A model generated the notes under the pieces. It had not been told where the DNA came from and did no database searches. It saw nothing but the letters and a program-made list of their open reading frames with translations. From Dehalogenimonas alkenigignens (GTDB taxonomy: Bacteria; Chloroflexota; Dehalococcoidia; Dehalococcoidales; Dehalococcoidaceae): 64,000 nucleotides of DNA. The stretch covers positions 1,733,684 through 1,797,683 of the forward strand of contig NZ_KQ758903.1 in assembly GCF_001466665.1 (NCBI RefSeq). The letters run 5' to 3'. Below, one piece after another: positions 40,408 to 48,061 of the stretch. Each line of letters begins with the position of its first letter. Within the stretch, counting starts at the first letter, position 1. Made by a program: the position numbers and the translations under genes.

Positions 40408-41427
40408 CTAGGGGAACCGGGCGAGTCTGGGCAGGCCGGTTGTTTCAGGATAGCCCAGCATCAGGTTCATGTTCTGGATCGCCTGACCGGCGGCGCCTTT
40501 GACCAGATTGTCGATGGCGGCGGTCACAATGAGCATCCCGGCGCGCCGGTCCACGGCGGCATTTACCAGGCAGGCGTTGCTGCCGGAGGCGTGCTTGGTG
40601 TGCGGCGGTTCCGGCACGACCCGGACGAAAGGCTCTCCGGCGTAGAAGCCGGCATACAGCCGGACGGCCTCCTCAGCCGTGAGCTCGCCGTTAAGCCTGG
40701 CGTAGCAGGTAGCCAGAATGCCTCGGGTCATGGGGGTAAGGTGAGGCGTAAAGGTCAGCGCCGGCATGGCGCCGTCAATTGCCTTAAGGGCCTGAAATAT
40801 CTCGGGCTGGTGGCGGTGGGCGGCGATGGCGTAGGCGCAGACATCCTCGTCCGCCTCGCAAAAGTGGCTGGCAAGCTTGAGCGCCCGGCCGGCGCCGGAG
40901 ATGCCGCTCTTGGCGTCGACGATGATGCCGCCGGTGACAATGCCGGCTTTGAGCGCCGGAGCCAGCGCCAGGATGGAGGCGGTGGGGTAGCAGCCGGGGT
41001 TGGCCACCAGCCTGGCCGACTGGATTTCCGCCCGGTTAAGCTCCGGCAGGCCGTATACTGCGTCGGCTAGGAGTTGGGGCGCCGGATGGCGGAAAGCGTA
41101 CCATTCATCGTACAGGGCGGCGTCCTTGAGCCGGAAATCCGCCGAAAGGTCCACCGCCGGGACGCCCTTTTCAATGAACGGCAGCAGCCTTTCAGCGCTC
41201 TCATGGTGCGGCAGGGCCGAGAATATGAAATCGACTTGGCCCAATTCGGCTTCGATGGCAAGGTCAAGCGGCGCCAGATGGGGGAAAACCTGCCCCAGCT
41301 TCTGACCGGCGGCGCTGCGGCCGGTGACGGAGACCAGGTCGACCAGCGGATGGTCGGCCAGCAGGCGCGCCAGTTCGGCTCCGGCATAGCCGGTGACGTT
41401 CAAAATGCCGACTCGAGTCCTGGACAT
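40408..41427 (-). CDS. argC: N-acetyl-gamma-glutamyl-phosphate reductase
   Basis: A 339-residue protein of normal ArgC length. It has the NAD(P) loop GYAGAELARLL, the catalytic Cys in NPGCYPTASILAL (~residue 145) and AHRHQPEI later. It reduces N-acetylglutamyl phosphate to the semialdehyde in arginine synthesis. The ATG is only ~5-12 nt behind a possible TATACT -10 box (41433-41438), so the mRNA may be almost leaderless. Other arg genes are not in the window. Confidence 0.95.
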   Translation of the reverse strand: MSRTRVGILNVTGYAGAELARLLADHPLVDLVSVTGRSAAGQKLGQVFPHLAPLDLAIEAELGQVDFIFSALPHHESAERLLPFIEKGVPAVDLSADFRLKDAALYDEWYAFRHPAPQLLADAVYGLPELNRAEIQSARLVANPGCYPTASILALAPALKAGIVTGGIIVDAKSGISGAGRALKLASHFCEADEDVCAYAIAAHRHQPEIFQALKAIDGAMPALTFTPHLTPMTRGILATCYARLNGELTAEEAVRLYAGFYAGEPFVRVVPEPPHTKHASGSNACLVNAAVDRRAGMLIVTAAIDNLVKGAAGQAIQNMNLMLGYPETTGLPRLARFP

Positions 41428-41607
41428 TGTACACCAGTATACCAGTTGCCCATCTCGTGCGCTAATGGGCCATCTGGTCCTGCGATACGGCTTTTTCCTT
41501 CAGGTCGCGGTCCATGACAGGCAAACCCCAAACCCGAGTTCGGCTACTGCTGGCCGAGCGCTTCATGCTAGAATTAGCTACCTCTTTTTACGAAACCGGA
41601 GCAGCGC

Positions 41608-43302
41608 TTGGAAAGCCTCGGCCTGGGATTTGAAATCATCATCGTGCTGGTGGCCGCCGTGGCCGGCGGCGTCCTGGCGCACCGCTTGAGGCTGCCGGTA
41701 CTGCTGGGTTACCTGCTGGCCGGCATGCTGGTGTCGCCGCACGGCTTGGGGCTGGTTCAGGACACCGCGGCTATCGAGGGGCTGGCCCAAATCGGCGTCG
41801 TCCTGCTGTTGTTCACCCTCGGCCTGGAATTTTCACTGGACGAACTGCGCAAGATCGGCGCCGTGGCGGTGCTTGGGGGTATCGCCCAGATACTGCTCAC
41901 CGCCCTGGCCGGATTCGGGCTGGGCTCCGCCCTGGGCTGGCCGGTGGCCGAATCCATCTTTTTCGGCTTCCTGATCTCCCTGTCTTCAACACTGATCGTC
42001 CTGAAGCTCCTCCTCGAACGGGGTGAGTTCGACAGCTGCCACGGGCGCATCATGACCGGCATCCTGCTGGTGCAGGACCTGTCGCTGGTGCCGCTGATGA
42101 TCATCCTGCCGACGCTGGGAACTACGGGCGCCGATGTCGGGCCGGCGCTGCTCGAAGCCGGGCGCAACGCCCTGGGTTTCATCGTGGTCATGCTCGGCGC
42201 CGGTTTGTTCCTGCTGCCCAAGGTCCTCGACCGGGTTGCCCGCGCCCGCTCCAGGGAGCTGTTCTTGATTTCGGTGGTTTCGCTGTCGCTGGCGGCGGCC
42301 ATCGCCGCCGCCTTCTTCGGGGTTTCGGCGGCCGTCGGCGCCTTCATCGCCGGCCTTCTCATCGGCCGGTCGGTCTTCGCCCGGCAGGCGCTGGCCGACA
42401 TCGTGCCCTTCCGCGATGCTTTCGGCGCGCTGTTCTTCGTTTCCCTGGGCACCCTGGCCGATTTGTCTTTCATCACCGCCAACCCCGGGCTGATCATCGG
42501 CGTGGTCGCTTTCATCATCGCGGTGAAGTTTTTTATCTGCGCCGCCATACCCTGGATTTTCGGCTATAACGCGCGCACCGCCCTGTTTACCGGTTTCGGC
42601 CTGACCCAGATCGGGGAATTCAGCTTCGTCCTGGCTGGCGTCGGCGTCGCCGCCGGAATCCTCCGTGAGACCACCTACGCCCTGACGCTGGGCGCCGCCA
42701 TCACCACCATGGTCTTGACTCCTTTCGTCATGTCGGCGGCCCATTTCGCCTACCGGCAGCTGGAGAAGTTCAGGTTCGGCCAGCGGATGCTGAGCCTGCG
42801 GGCTGACGAAAGCAATCACGCGGTCCAACCGCTGTCCGGGCACACCATCATCTGCGGCGGCGGCCGGACCTCGGATACCCTGGTGAAGGTCCTGTCACGG
42901 CGCAAACTGGCCTACCTGATCATCGATCTGGACCCGCAGGTGATCAAGCGCCTGCGGCGGGCCAGCGTGCCGTCAATCTACGGCGACGCCTCTAACCCGG
43001 AAATCCTGGCCTGCGCCGGCCTGGAAAAGGCTAAACTGCTGGTGTGCACCTTCCCCAGCTTCCTCGACGTCGAGATCACGGTGAAAAACGCCCGGAGCGT
43101 CAACCCGCGGATCGACATCGTCGCCCGGGTGGAGCGTGACCGGGACGCCGAGACCCTGCGCAATATCGGCGTCAACGAACTGGTCAAGCCGCAGTTCGAA
43201 GCCTCGCTGGAGATCACCCGCCACGCCCTGCACCGCTACGGCGTCAACGCTACCGAGATCCAGTACCTGCTGAACAGCCTGCGCCAGGGCACGATGAGTT
43301 GA
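41608..43302 (+). CDS. Kef-type monovalent cation:proton antiporter (CPA2) with TrkA-N domain
   Basis: A 564-residue protein starting with TTG behind GGAG. About 12 membrane segments of the Na+/H+ exchanger fold occupy residues 1-385 (LGYLLAGMLVSPHGLGLVQD, TLGLEFSLDELRKIG, GFGLTQIGEFSFVLAGVG). Residues ~410-530 form a RCK/TrkA-N domain (HTIICGGGRTSDTLVKVL, IYGDASNPEIL). The protein exchanges K+ or Na+ for H+ across the membrane under nucleotide control. The 180-nt gap from argC holds divergent promoters not clearly defined. Confidence 0.9.
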   Translation: MESLGLGFEIIIVLVAAVAGGVLAHRLRLPVLLGYLLAGMLVSPHGLGLVQDTAAIEGLAQIGVVLLLFTLGLEFSLDELRKIGAVAVLGGIAQILLTALAGFGLGSALGWPVAESIFFGFLISLSSTLIVLKLLLERGEFDSCHGRIMTGILLVQDLSLVPLMIILPTLGTTGADVGPALLEAGRNALGFIVVMLGAGLFLLPKVLDRVARARSRELFLISVVSLSLAAAIAAAFFGVSAAVGAFIAGLLIGRSVFARQALADIVPFRDAFGALFFVSLGTLADLSFITANPGLIIGVVAFIIAVKFFICAAIPWIFGYNARTALFTGFGLTQIGEFSFVLAGVGVAAGILRETTYALTLGAAITTMVLTPFVMSAAHFAYRQLEKFRFGQRMLSLRADESNHAVQPLSGHTIICGGGRTSDTLVKVLSRRKLAYLIIDLDPQVIKRLRRASVPSIYGDASNPEILACAGLEKAKLLVCTFPSFLDVEITVKNARSVNPRIDIVARVERDRDAETLRNIGVNELVKPQFEASLEITRHALHRYGVNATEIQYLLNSLRQGTMS

Positions 43303-43346
43303 GGACCGCGGGCGGCAGACATATTCCAATAGAAGAGAGGGCTTAA

Positions 43347-43931
43347 ATGGCATATGAAGTCTCGGTCAGGCTGCTGGCCATCACCCCGGACGCCGAACTG
43401 CTGACGGAGCAGGCCGGACGGCTGTGCTACGCCAGCGGCAATAAACTGGGCACCAATGAGAACTGGCTGCAGGCGCGCATCAGGCAGGGGCACGAAAGCC
43501 TGATCGAGCACGCCTCGGCCACCTTTTACATCAAGGCTTCCCGGGCGCTGACCCACGAGCTCGTCCGCCACCGCATCGCTTCCTATTCCCAGCGCAGCCA
43601 GCGCTACGTGAAGGAAACGGCGGCGGACTACATCACTCCGGCCGAGCTCGGCGAGGCCGATGGCGCCGAAGGCATCTTCAACGAAGCCATGTCCGCCGCC
43701 TGGGAGGCTTACCGCAGGCTGCTGGAGGCGGGTATCAAACCTGAGATTGCCCGCTACGTCCTGCCCAACGCCTGCGCCACCGAAATCATCTGCACCTGGA
43801 ACTTCCGGGAAATCCGGCACCTTATCCGGCTGCGCAGCGGCCCGGCCGCCCTGCCGGAGATGCGCCTGGTGGTGGCCGGCATCAAGTCCATCATGCAGGA
43901 ACAGGCGCCCAAGATCTTCGGGGATATGTAG
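43347..43931 (+). CDS. thyX: FAD-dependent thymidylate synthase
   Basis: A 194-residue protein with the ThyX motif RHRIASYSQRSQRYV (RHRxxSxxxxSxRY) at residues ~72-86 and the second conserved block IKPEIARYVLPNACATEI. It methylates dUMP using methylene-THF, NADPH and FAD. AGAGAGGG lies before the ATG. Slightly shorter than many homologues but complete. The methylene-THF comes from GlyA, encoded 15 kb away. Confidence 0.95.
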   Translation: MAYEVSVRLLAITPDAELLTEQAGRLCYASGNKLGTNENWLQARIRQGHESLIEHASATFYIKASRALTHELVRHRIASYSQRSQRYVKETAADYITPAELGEADGAEGIFNEAMSAAWEAYRRLLEAGIKPEIARYVLPNACATEIICTWNFREIRHLIRLRSGPAALPEMRLVVAGIKSIMQEQAPKIFGDM

Positions 43932-43978
43932 CCATTCCGGATGCCCGCCGCTGCCCGGTTACGGTAAAATAGAAAGAC

Positions 43979-44440
43979 ATGAATATCGCAGTCAGACAGG
44001 CGACGGCCGCCGACGCGCCGGTGATAGTCAATCTCATCGAGGCGCTGGCGGAATATGAGGCGCTCGAACCTCCGACCGATGCCGCCCGAGCCCGCCTGGC
44101 GGCGGAGCTGGCCTCGCCCAGGCCCCGTTTCGAAGCCTTCATCGCCGAATGCGGCGGCGAACCGGCCGGTTTCGCTTTAGTATTTGAAACCTACTCCAGC
44201 TTCCTGGCGAAGCCGAAATTATATCTGGAAGACATCTTCGTGCTGCCGGCCTTCCGCCGCCACGGAGTTGGCAAAGCCCTTTTTGAACACCTCGCGGCCG
44301 CAGCCAGGCGGCGCGGCTGCGCCGTGATGGAGTGGACGGCGCTGGACTGGAATAGCCCCGCTCATAAATTCTACGGCAAAATGGGCGGGCGGCACCTCAA
44401 AGCCTGGCAGGTCTTCCGCCTCGATCTCGATGCCCCCTGA
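43979..44440 (+). CDS. GNAT acetyltransferase, diamine-acetyltransferase-like
   Basis: A 153-residue GCN5-family N-acetyltransferase. LEDIFVLPAFRRHGVGKALF contains the acetyl-CoA loop (RxxGxG), and MEWTALDWNSPAHKFYGKMG is the late GNAT motif typical of spermidine/spermine or diamine N-acetyltransferases. The substrate is not proven. RBS AGAAAGAC precedes the ATG. Confidence 0.85.
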   Translation: MNIAVRQATAADAPVIVNLIEALAEYEALEPPTDAARARLAAELASPRPRFEAFIAECGGEPAGFALVFETYSSFLAKPKLYLEDIFVLPAFRRHGVGKALFEHLAAAARRRGCAVMEWTALDWNSPAHKFYGKMGGRHLKAWQVFRLDLDAP

Positions 44441-44476
44441 CCATCGCCGAGGCTCAAACCGGCGGCATCGGGTGCG

Positions 44477-44505
44477 TTGATGCGGTCTTTGCCTTATCAT
44501 ATTAA
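44477..44505 (+). promoter_or_regulatory. Promoter of the processing protease gene
   Basis: TTGATG (44477-44482) and TATTAA (44500-44505) are spaced 17 nt, 27 nt before the start codon at 44533, which has AGGAG 6 nt upstream. Confidence 0.6.
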
Positions 44506-44532
44506 TATGTACACCCTCATCAGGAGAATGTT

Positions 44533-45663
44533 ATGTCTACCCGCTGGAAAATAGCCCTGGGCAGCGTCCTGGCCGTAGTACTGATAGCTTTTTCCTTCGG
44601 CGCGGGGTATTTCACCGCGCTGCTGGCGCCGGCCTCCGGCGATGAACTCGACCGCGTTGTCGATGCCTGGGACACCATCGCCGGCCGCTACGTCGAGCCG
44701 GACAAAATCGACCGGAACGCCCTGGCCGAAGCGGCCATCCGGGGTATGATGGACTACCTGAACGACCCCTATTCGGCTTACCTCGACGCCGCGGGCTACG
44801 CCGCCATGCAGGACGATTTCGAAGGCACCTACAGCGGCATCGGGGCGGAGATGGGGCTGCGCGACGGCCGGCTGGTGGTTATCGCCGTTTATCCCGGCTC
44901 CCCCGCCGCCAGGGCCGGCATGCAGGCCGGCGACCGCATCGCCGCCGTCAACGGCGCCTCCACCGAGGGATTGACCCTGGCTGAATTGGGTCCGCTGGTG
45001 CGAGGCGAACTCGGTACCCAGGTCACTATCACCATCGACCGCGGCGGCGCCGCGTTGTCTTTCACCATGACCCGGGAGACGATCACCCCGCCTTCCATCA
45101 GGTTCGAGATGCTGGGAACGGTGGCTCATATCGAGATCTTCAGCTTCAATCAGCACGCCGATGAAGATCTGCTGCCGATCATCCAGGGGTTGTCCTCAAA
45201 CGGCGCCACCTCGATCATCCTGGACCTCCGGGGCAATCCCGGCGGATTGGTGACCACGGTGGTCAACACCGCTTCATATTTCCTTCGCGACAGCGTGGTG
45301 CTGACCATCCGGGACAGCGACGGCGCCACAACCACCCACCGGACGGTTACCCAGGGGGCGTTTACCAACCTGCCGATGGTGGTGCTGGTGGACGGCTTTT
45401 CCGCCTCCGGTTCAGAAGTGCTGGCCGGGGCTTTGCAGGACCACGGCCGGGCGGTGGTGGCCGGCGCCCAGACTTTCGGCAAAGGCAGCGTCAATCAGTT
45501 GTTCCCGCTGCCCGGGGACACCGGCATCTATCTGACTATCGCCCGGTGGCTGACCCCGGACGGCCACCTGATAGAGGGCGTGGGCATCACCCCGGACTAT
45601 CCGCTGGAGCTGACCGGCGGCGGCCTGCTGGACTGGGCGTTGGATTACCTCGCGGCCGGCTAA
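44533..45663 (+). CDS. C-terminal processing peptidase (S41) with PDZ domain
   Basis: A 376-residue CtpA-type protease. Residues ~7-30 are a signal anchor (IALGSVLAVVLIAFSFGAGY); a PDZ domain spans ~105-170 (VIAVYPGSPAARAGMQAGDR); the S41 active site has Ser in DGFSASGSEVLAGAL and Lys in TFGKGSVNQ. It cleaves C-terminal tails of extracytoplasmic proteins. Normal length. A short inverted repeat after the stop may terminate it. Confidence 0.93.
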   Translation: MSTRWKIALGSVLAVVLIAFSFGAGYFTALLAPASGDELDRVVDAWDTIAGRYVEPDKIDRNALAEAAIRGMMDYLNDPYSAYLDAAGYAAMQDDFEGTYSGIGAEMGLRDGRLVVIAVYPGSPAARAGMQAGDRIAAVNGASTEGLTLAELGPLVRGELGTQVTITIDRGGAALSFTMTRETITPPSIRFEMLGTVAHIEIFSFNQHADEDLLPIIQGLSSNGATSIILDLRGNPGGLVTTVVNTASYFLRDSVVLTIRDSDGATTTHRTVTQGAFTNLPMVVLVDGFSASGSEVLAGALQDHGRAVVAGAQTFGKGSVNQLFPLPGDTGIYLTIARWLTPDGHLIEGVGITPDYPLELTGGGLLDWALDYLAAG

Positions 45664-45677
45664 AAGGCCCAAAATAT

Positions 45678-45709
45678 AAGAGAAGGGAGCCCTGCGGGGG
45701 CTCCCTCTT
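45678..45709. terminator. Possible terminator between convergent genes
   Basis: A stem around GGGAGCCC (45685-45692) and GGGGCTCCC (45697-45705), extended by AAGAG/CTCTT-like pairing, with a weak T-rich edge. Between the protease gene and the convergent small gene ending at 45735. Confidence 0.6.
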
Positions 45710-45734
45710 AATCCAAGCGCCGATCCGGTCCTGA

Positions 45735-45959
45735 TCAGTTCTGGCCGGCGGTCTTCAGCACCGAGTCAACCATGGCCGCGGTGGCGTCGAGGCTGTCCAG
45801 ATCAAGCGAAAGGCCAAGTTCTCTCAGTTCGGCGTATCCCAGGCCGCGGAATTTCTTCCGGGCGGCCGAGCGGCACATCTCGTCATAAAGATCTATCCAC
45901 TGGGTTCCGGCGCGGCGGGCGCAGAGGAGGACGAATTCGTGGAGGTGGGGGTGAGTCAT
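45735..45959 (-). CDS. Small conserved-looking protein, unknown
   Basis: A 74-residue soluble helical protein (HEFVLLCARRAGTQWIDLYD, KKFRGLGYAELRELGLSLDL). No motif or signal peptide. It may be a real short gene: codon composition is like the neighbours and the frame ends just past the terminator. No recognised family. The gap 45960-46194 holds nothing else evident. Confidence 0.5.
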   Translation of the reverse strand: MTHPHLHEFVLLCARRAGTQWIDLYDEMCRSAARKKFRGLGYAELRELGLSLDLDSLDATAAMVDSVLKTAGQN

Positions 45960-46194
45960 AACGACGGCATTATAACCGAAGATATCCGCGGCATATCAAG
46001 AACGAATAAATGGAAATAGAGGCATCCAGCGCCTGATGTCATAGCCTTTGTTCAGTATCCAGACCGCCGCTATCTCTATCTTTCGCTATCATCACGCTGT
46101 GCTACCCTGGACAAGCCCGCCCGGAAGTGCTGATAATCAAAAGTGTCGAGGCAGTCTGGACGCCTGGCTAAGGGGAAGGATCTTAATATTAAAG

Positions 46195-46556
46195 GCCAAG
46201 CCGAGCTGTAAGCCGAGTTCTGTATCCTTCAAAGAAGGACGGCAGCCATCTATCTAGCCCCGCCGTTACCGGCGGGATCATGCGGCCAACCCGGGGACAG
46301 CGCGGACACGCCTTAAGTCCCCCTATTTGGCCTTGCTCCGGGTGGGGTTTTCACGGCCGGACGGTCTCCCGCCCGCCGGTGAGCTCTTAACTCGCCATTT
46401 CACCCTTGCCCGCATCCCGAAGGACCGCTGGCGGTATGTTTCTGTGGCACTTTCCGTAGGGTCGCCCCTCCCGGGCGTTACCCGGCACCCTGTCCGTCGG
46501 AGCTCGGACTTTCCTCCCGGGCCCGAAGGCCCCGGCGGCTGCCCGCTCGGCTTGGC
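46195..46556 (-). ncRNA. rnpB: RNase P RNA, bacterial type A
   Basis: The minus strand carries the conserved pieces in order: P1 5' strand GCCAAGCCGAGC (46556-46545), GAGGAAAGTCCGAGCTCC, CAGAAACATACCGCC, and ACAGAACTCGGCTTACAG before the P1 3' strand GCTCGGCTTGGC (46206-46195). The two P1 strands pair over 12 bp and give a length of 362 nt, normal for type A. It is the catalytic subunit that matures tRNA 5' ends. Confidence 0.95.
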
Positions 46557-46563
46557 GGTAATT

Positions 46564-46592
46564 ACTTTAGCTGAATGATATCTTTATGTCAA
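46564..46592 (-). promoter_or_regulatory. Promoter of rnpB
   Basis: TTGACA (46592-46587) and TAAAGT (46569-46564) are spaced 17 nt and place the start about 7 nt further, at the P1 5' end. The -35 abuts the stop codon of the upstream MBL gene. Confidence 0.75.
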
Positions 46593-46593
46593 T

Positions 46594-47988
46594 TTATAGG
46601 TCGAAACTCTGGCCATACTCCGGCGCCGTCACCGGCCAGCCGGTGCGCCGCGCCAGTTCCCCGGCAAACTCTTTTTCGATATCTTCCTCGCCGTGGGTCA
46701 CGAAAACCTGCTTCAGCGGACGCTTGAAAGACGAAGCCCAGTCGAGGAGTTCGCTCCGCCCGGCGTGGGCGGACAGCCCGGGGACCTGTTCGATCCTGGC
46801 TTTGACCTCGTATTCCCGGCCGAGAATCCTGACCGGCGTGGTGCCGCTCAGGATCACCCGTCCCAATGTGCCGCGGGCCTGGTAGCCGACGAACAGGATG
46901 GTGCTTTCAGCTCTTGAGATGTTATTGATGAGATGATGTTTGATGCGGCCGCCGGTGGCCATGCCCGAACCGGCGATAATGATGGCGGGACTCCTGTCAT
47001 CGGCGATCGCCCGGGAGGCGGATGCCGAAGCCGTCAGCTTGAGGCCGCCGAACTCAAAAGGGGAACCTTTGCGGTAATTGTCGATCTCTCCGCCCCAGAG
47101 TTCCGGGTGCCGGGTGAAGATCTCGGTCAGCTTGATCGCCATCGGGCTGTCGACGTACACCGGCAGCCGCGCCACCCTGCCGGAAGCCAGCAGCCTCTTC
47201 AGATAAAACAGCAGTTCCTGAGTCCGCTCCAGCGCGAAGGCCGGGATGATGACGTTGCCGCCGCGGTTCACCGTTTCATTGATGATATCGCCCAGTTTGC
47301 CTTCGACTTCCTCAGCCGGAGGGTGTTCGCGGTCGCCGTAGGTGGATTCAATGACCAGATAGTCCAGCGTCGACCGGGGAAGCGAAGGCGCGTCCTGCAG
47401 CGGCCTTTCCGGCCGGCCGATATCCCCTGAGAAACAGATGGTGCGCTCCGCCCTGCCCGACTTGAACTCGAGATAAATCATGGCTGATCCCAGGACATGC
47501 CCGGCGTCGGCGAAGACGGCTGTTGTTCCATCGAAGGCGACCGGTTTGCCATACTCAATCGGCCGGAACATTGGAACGCAGGCCTGGGCGTCTTCCACAG
47601 TATACAGCGGTTCTTCCGGGTACGGGCCGCTGCGTCCCTCGCGGCGGTGGCGCCGCTTTTTGGCGTCGGCGTCTTCTTCCTGGATGCGGGCCGAGTCCAG
47701 CAGCATGACCTCGGCCATCTCCAGCGTGGCATCAGTGGCGTAGACCCTGCCTTTGAAGCCGTCGCGCACCAGTTTGGGCAGTAGGCCGATATGATCAAGG
47801 TGGGCGTGGGTCAGGAGCACGGCTTCGATCTTGGCCGGTTCCAGCGGCGAGGGGTCCCAGTTGCGCGACAGGAACTCCCGCTCCTGGTACAGCCCGCAGT
47901 CTACCAGAAGCTGGGTATGGGTATCCTCGAAAAGATAACGCGAACCGGTGACATTGCCCGCCGCGCCGAGGAAGGTGAGTTTAGGCAT
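46594..47988 (-). CDS. Beta-CASP MBL RNA-processing exonuclease (YSH1/CPSF-like)
   Basis: A ~464-residue protein from the ATG at 47988; an in-frame TTG lies 18 nt further up. MBL motifs are THAHLDHIG, GHVLGSAMIYLE, FSGDIG and STYGDREH; the beta-CASP part has IPAFALERTQELLF and IIAGSGMATGGRIKHHL, and VPGLSAHAGRSELLDW and VTHGEEDI close the fold. Family members are RNA endo/exonucleases. It is followed by rnpB on the same strand. Confidence 0.9.
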   Translation of the reverse strand: MPKLTFLGAAGNVTGSRYLFEDTHTQLLVDCGLYQEREFLSRNWDPSPLEPAKIEAVLLTHAHLDHIGLLPKLVRDGFKGRVYATDATLEMAEVMLLDSARIQEEDADAKKRRHRREGRSGPYPEEPLYTVEDAQACVPMFRPIEYGKPVAFDGTTAVFADAGHVLGSAMIYLEFKSGRAERTICFSGDIGRPERPLQDAPSLPRSTLDYLVIESTYGDREHPPAEEVEGKLGDIINETVNRGGNVIIPAFALERTQELLFYLKRLLASGRVARLPVYVDSPMAIKLTEIFTRHPELWGGEIDNYRKGSPFEFGGLKLTASASASRAIADDRSPAIIIAGSGMATGGRIKHHLINNISRAESTILFVGYQARGTLGRVILSGTTPVRILGREYEVKARIEQVPGLSAHAGRSELLDWASSFKRPLKQVFVTHGEEDIEKEFAGELARRTGWPVTAPEYGQSFDL

Positions 47989-48061
47989 GATTATACGATA
48001 GCGCAATAGCTACCCGCGGGCAACTTGAGCGCGTTTCAGGAAGCATGGCCATGGCCGACTG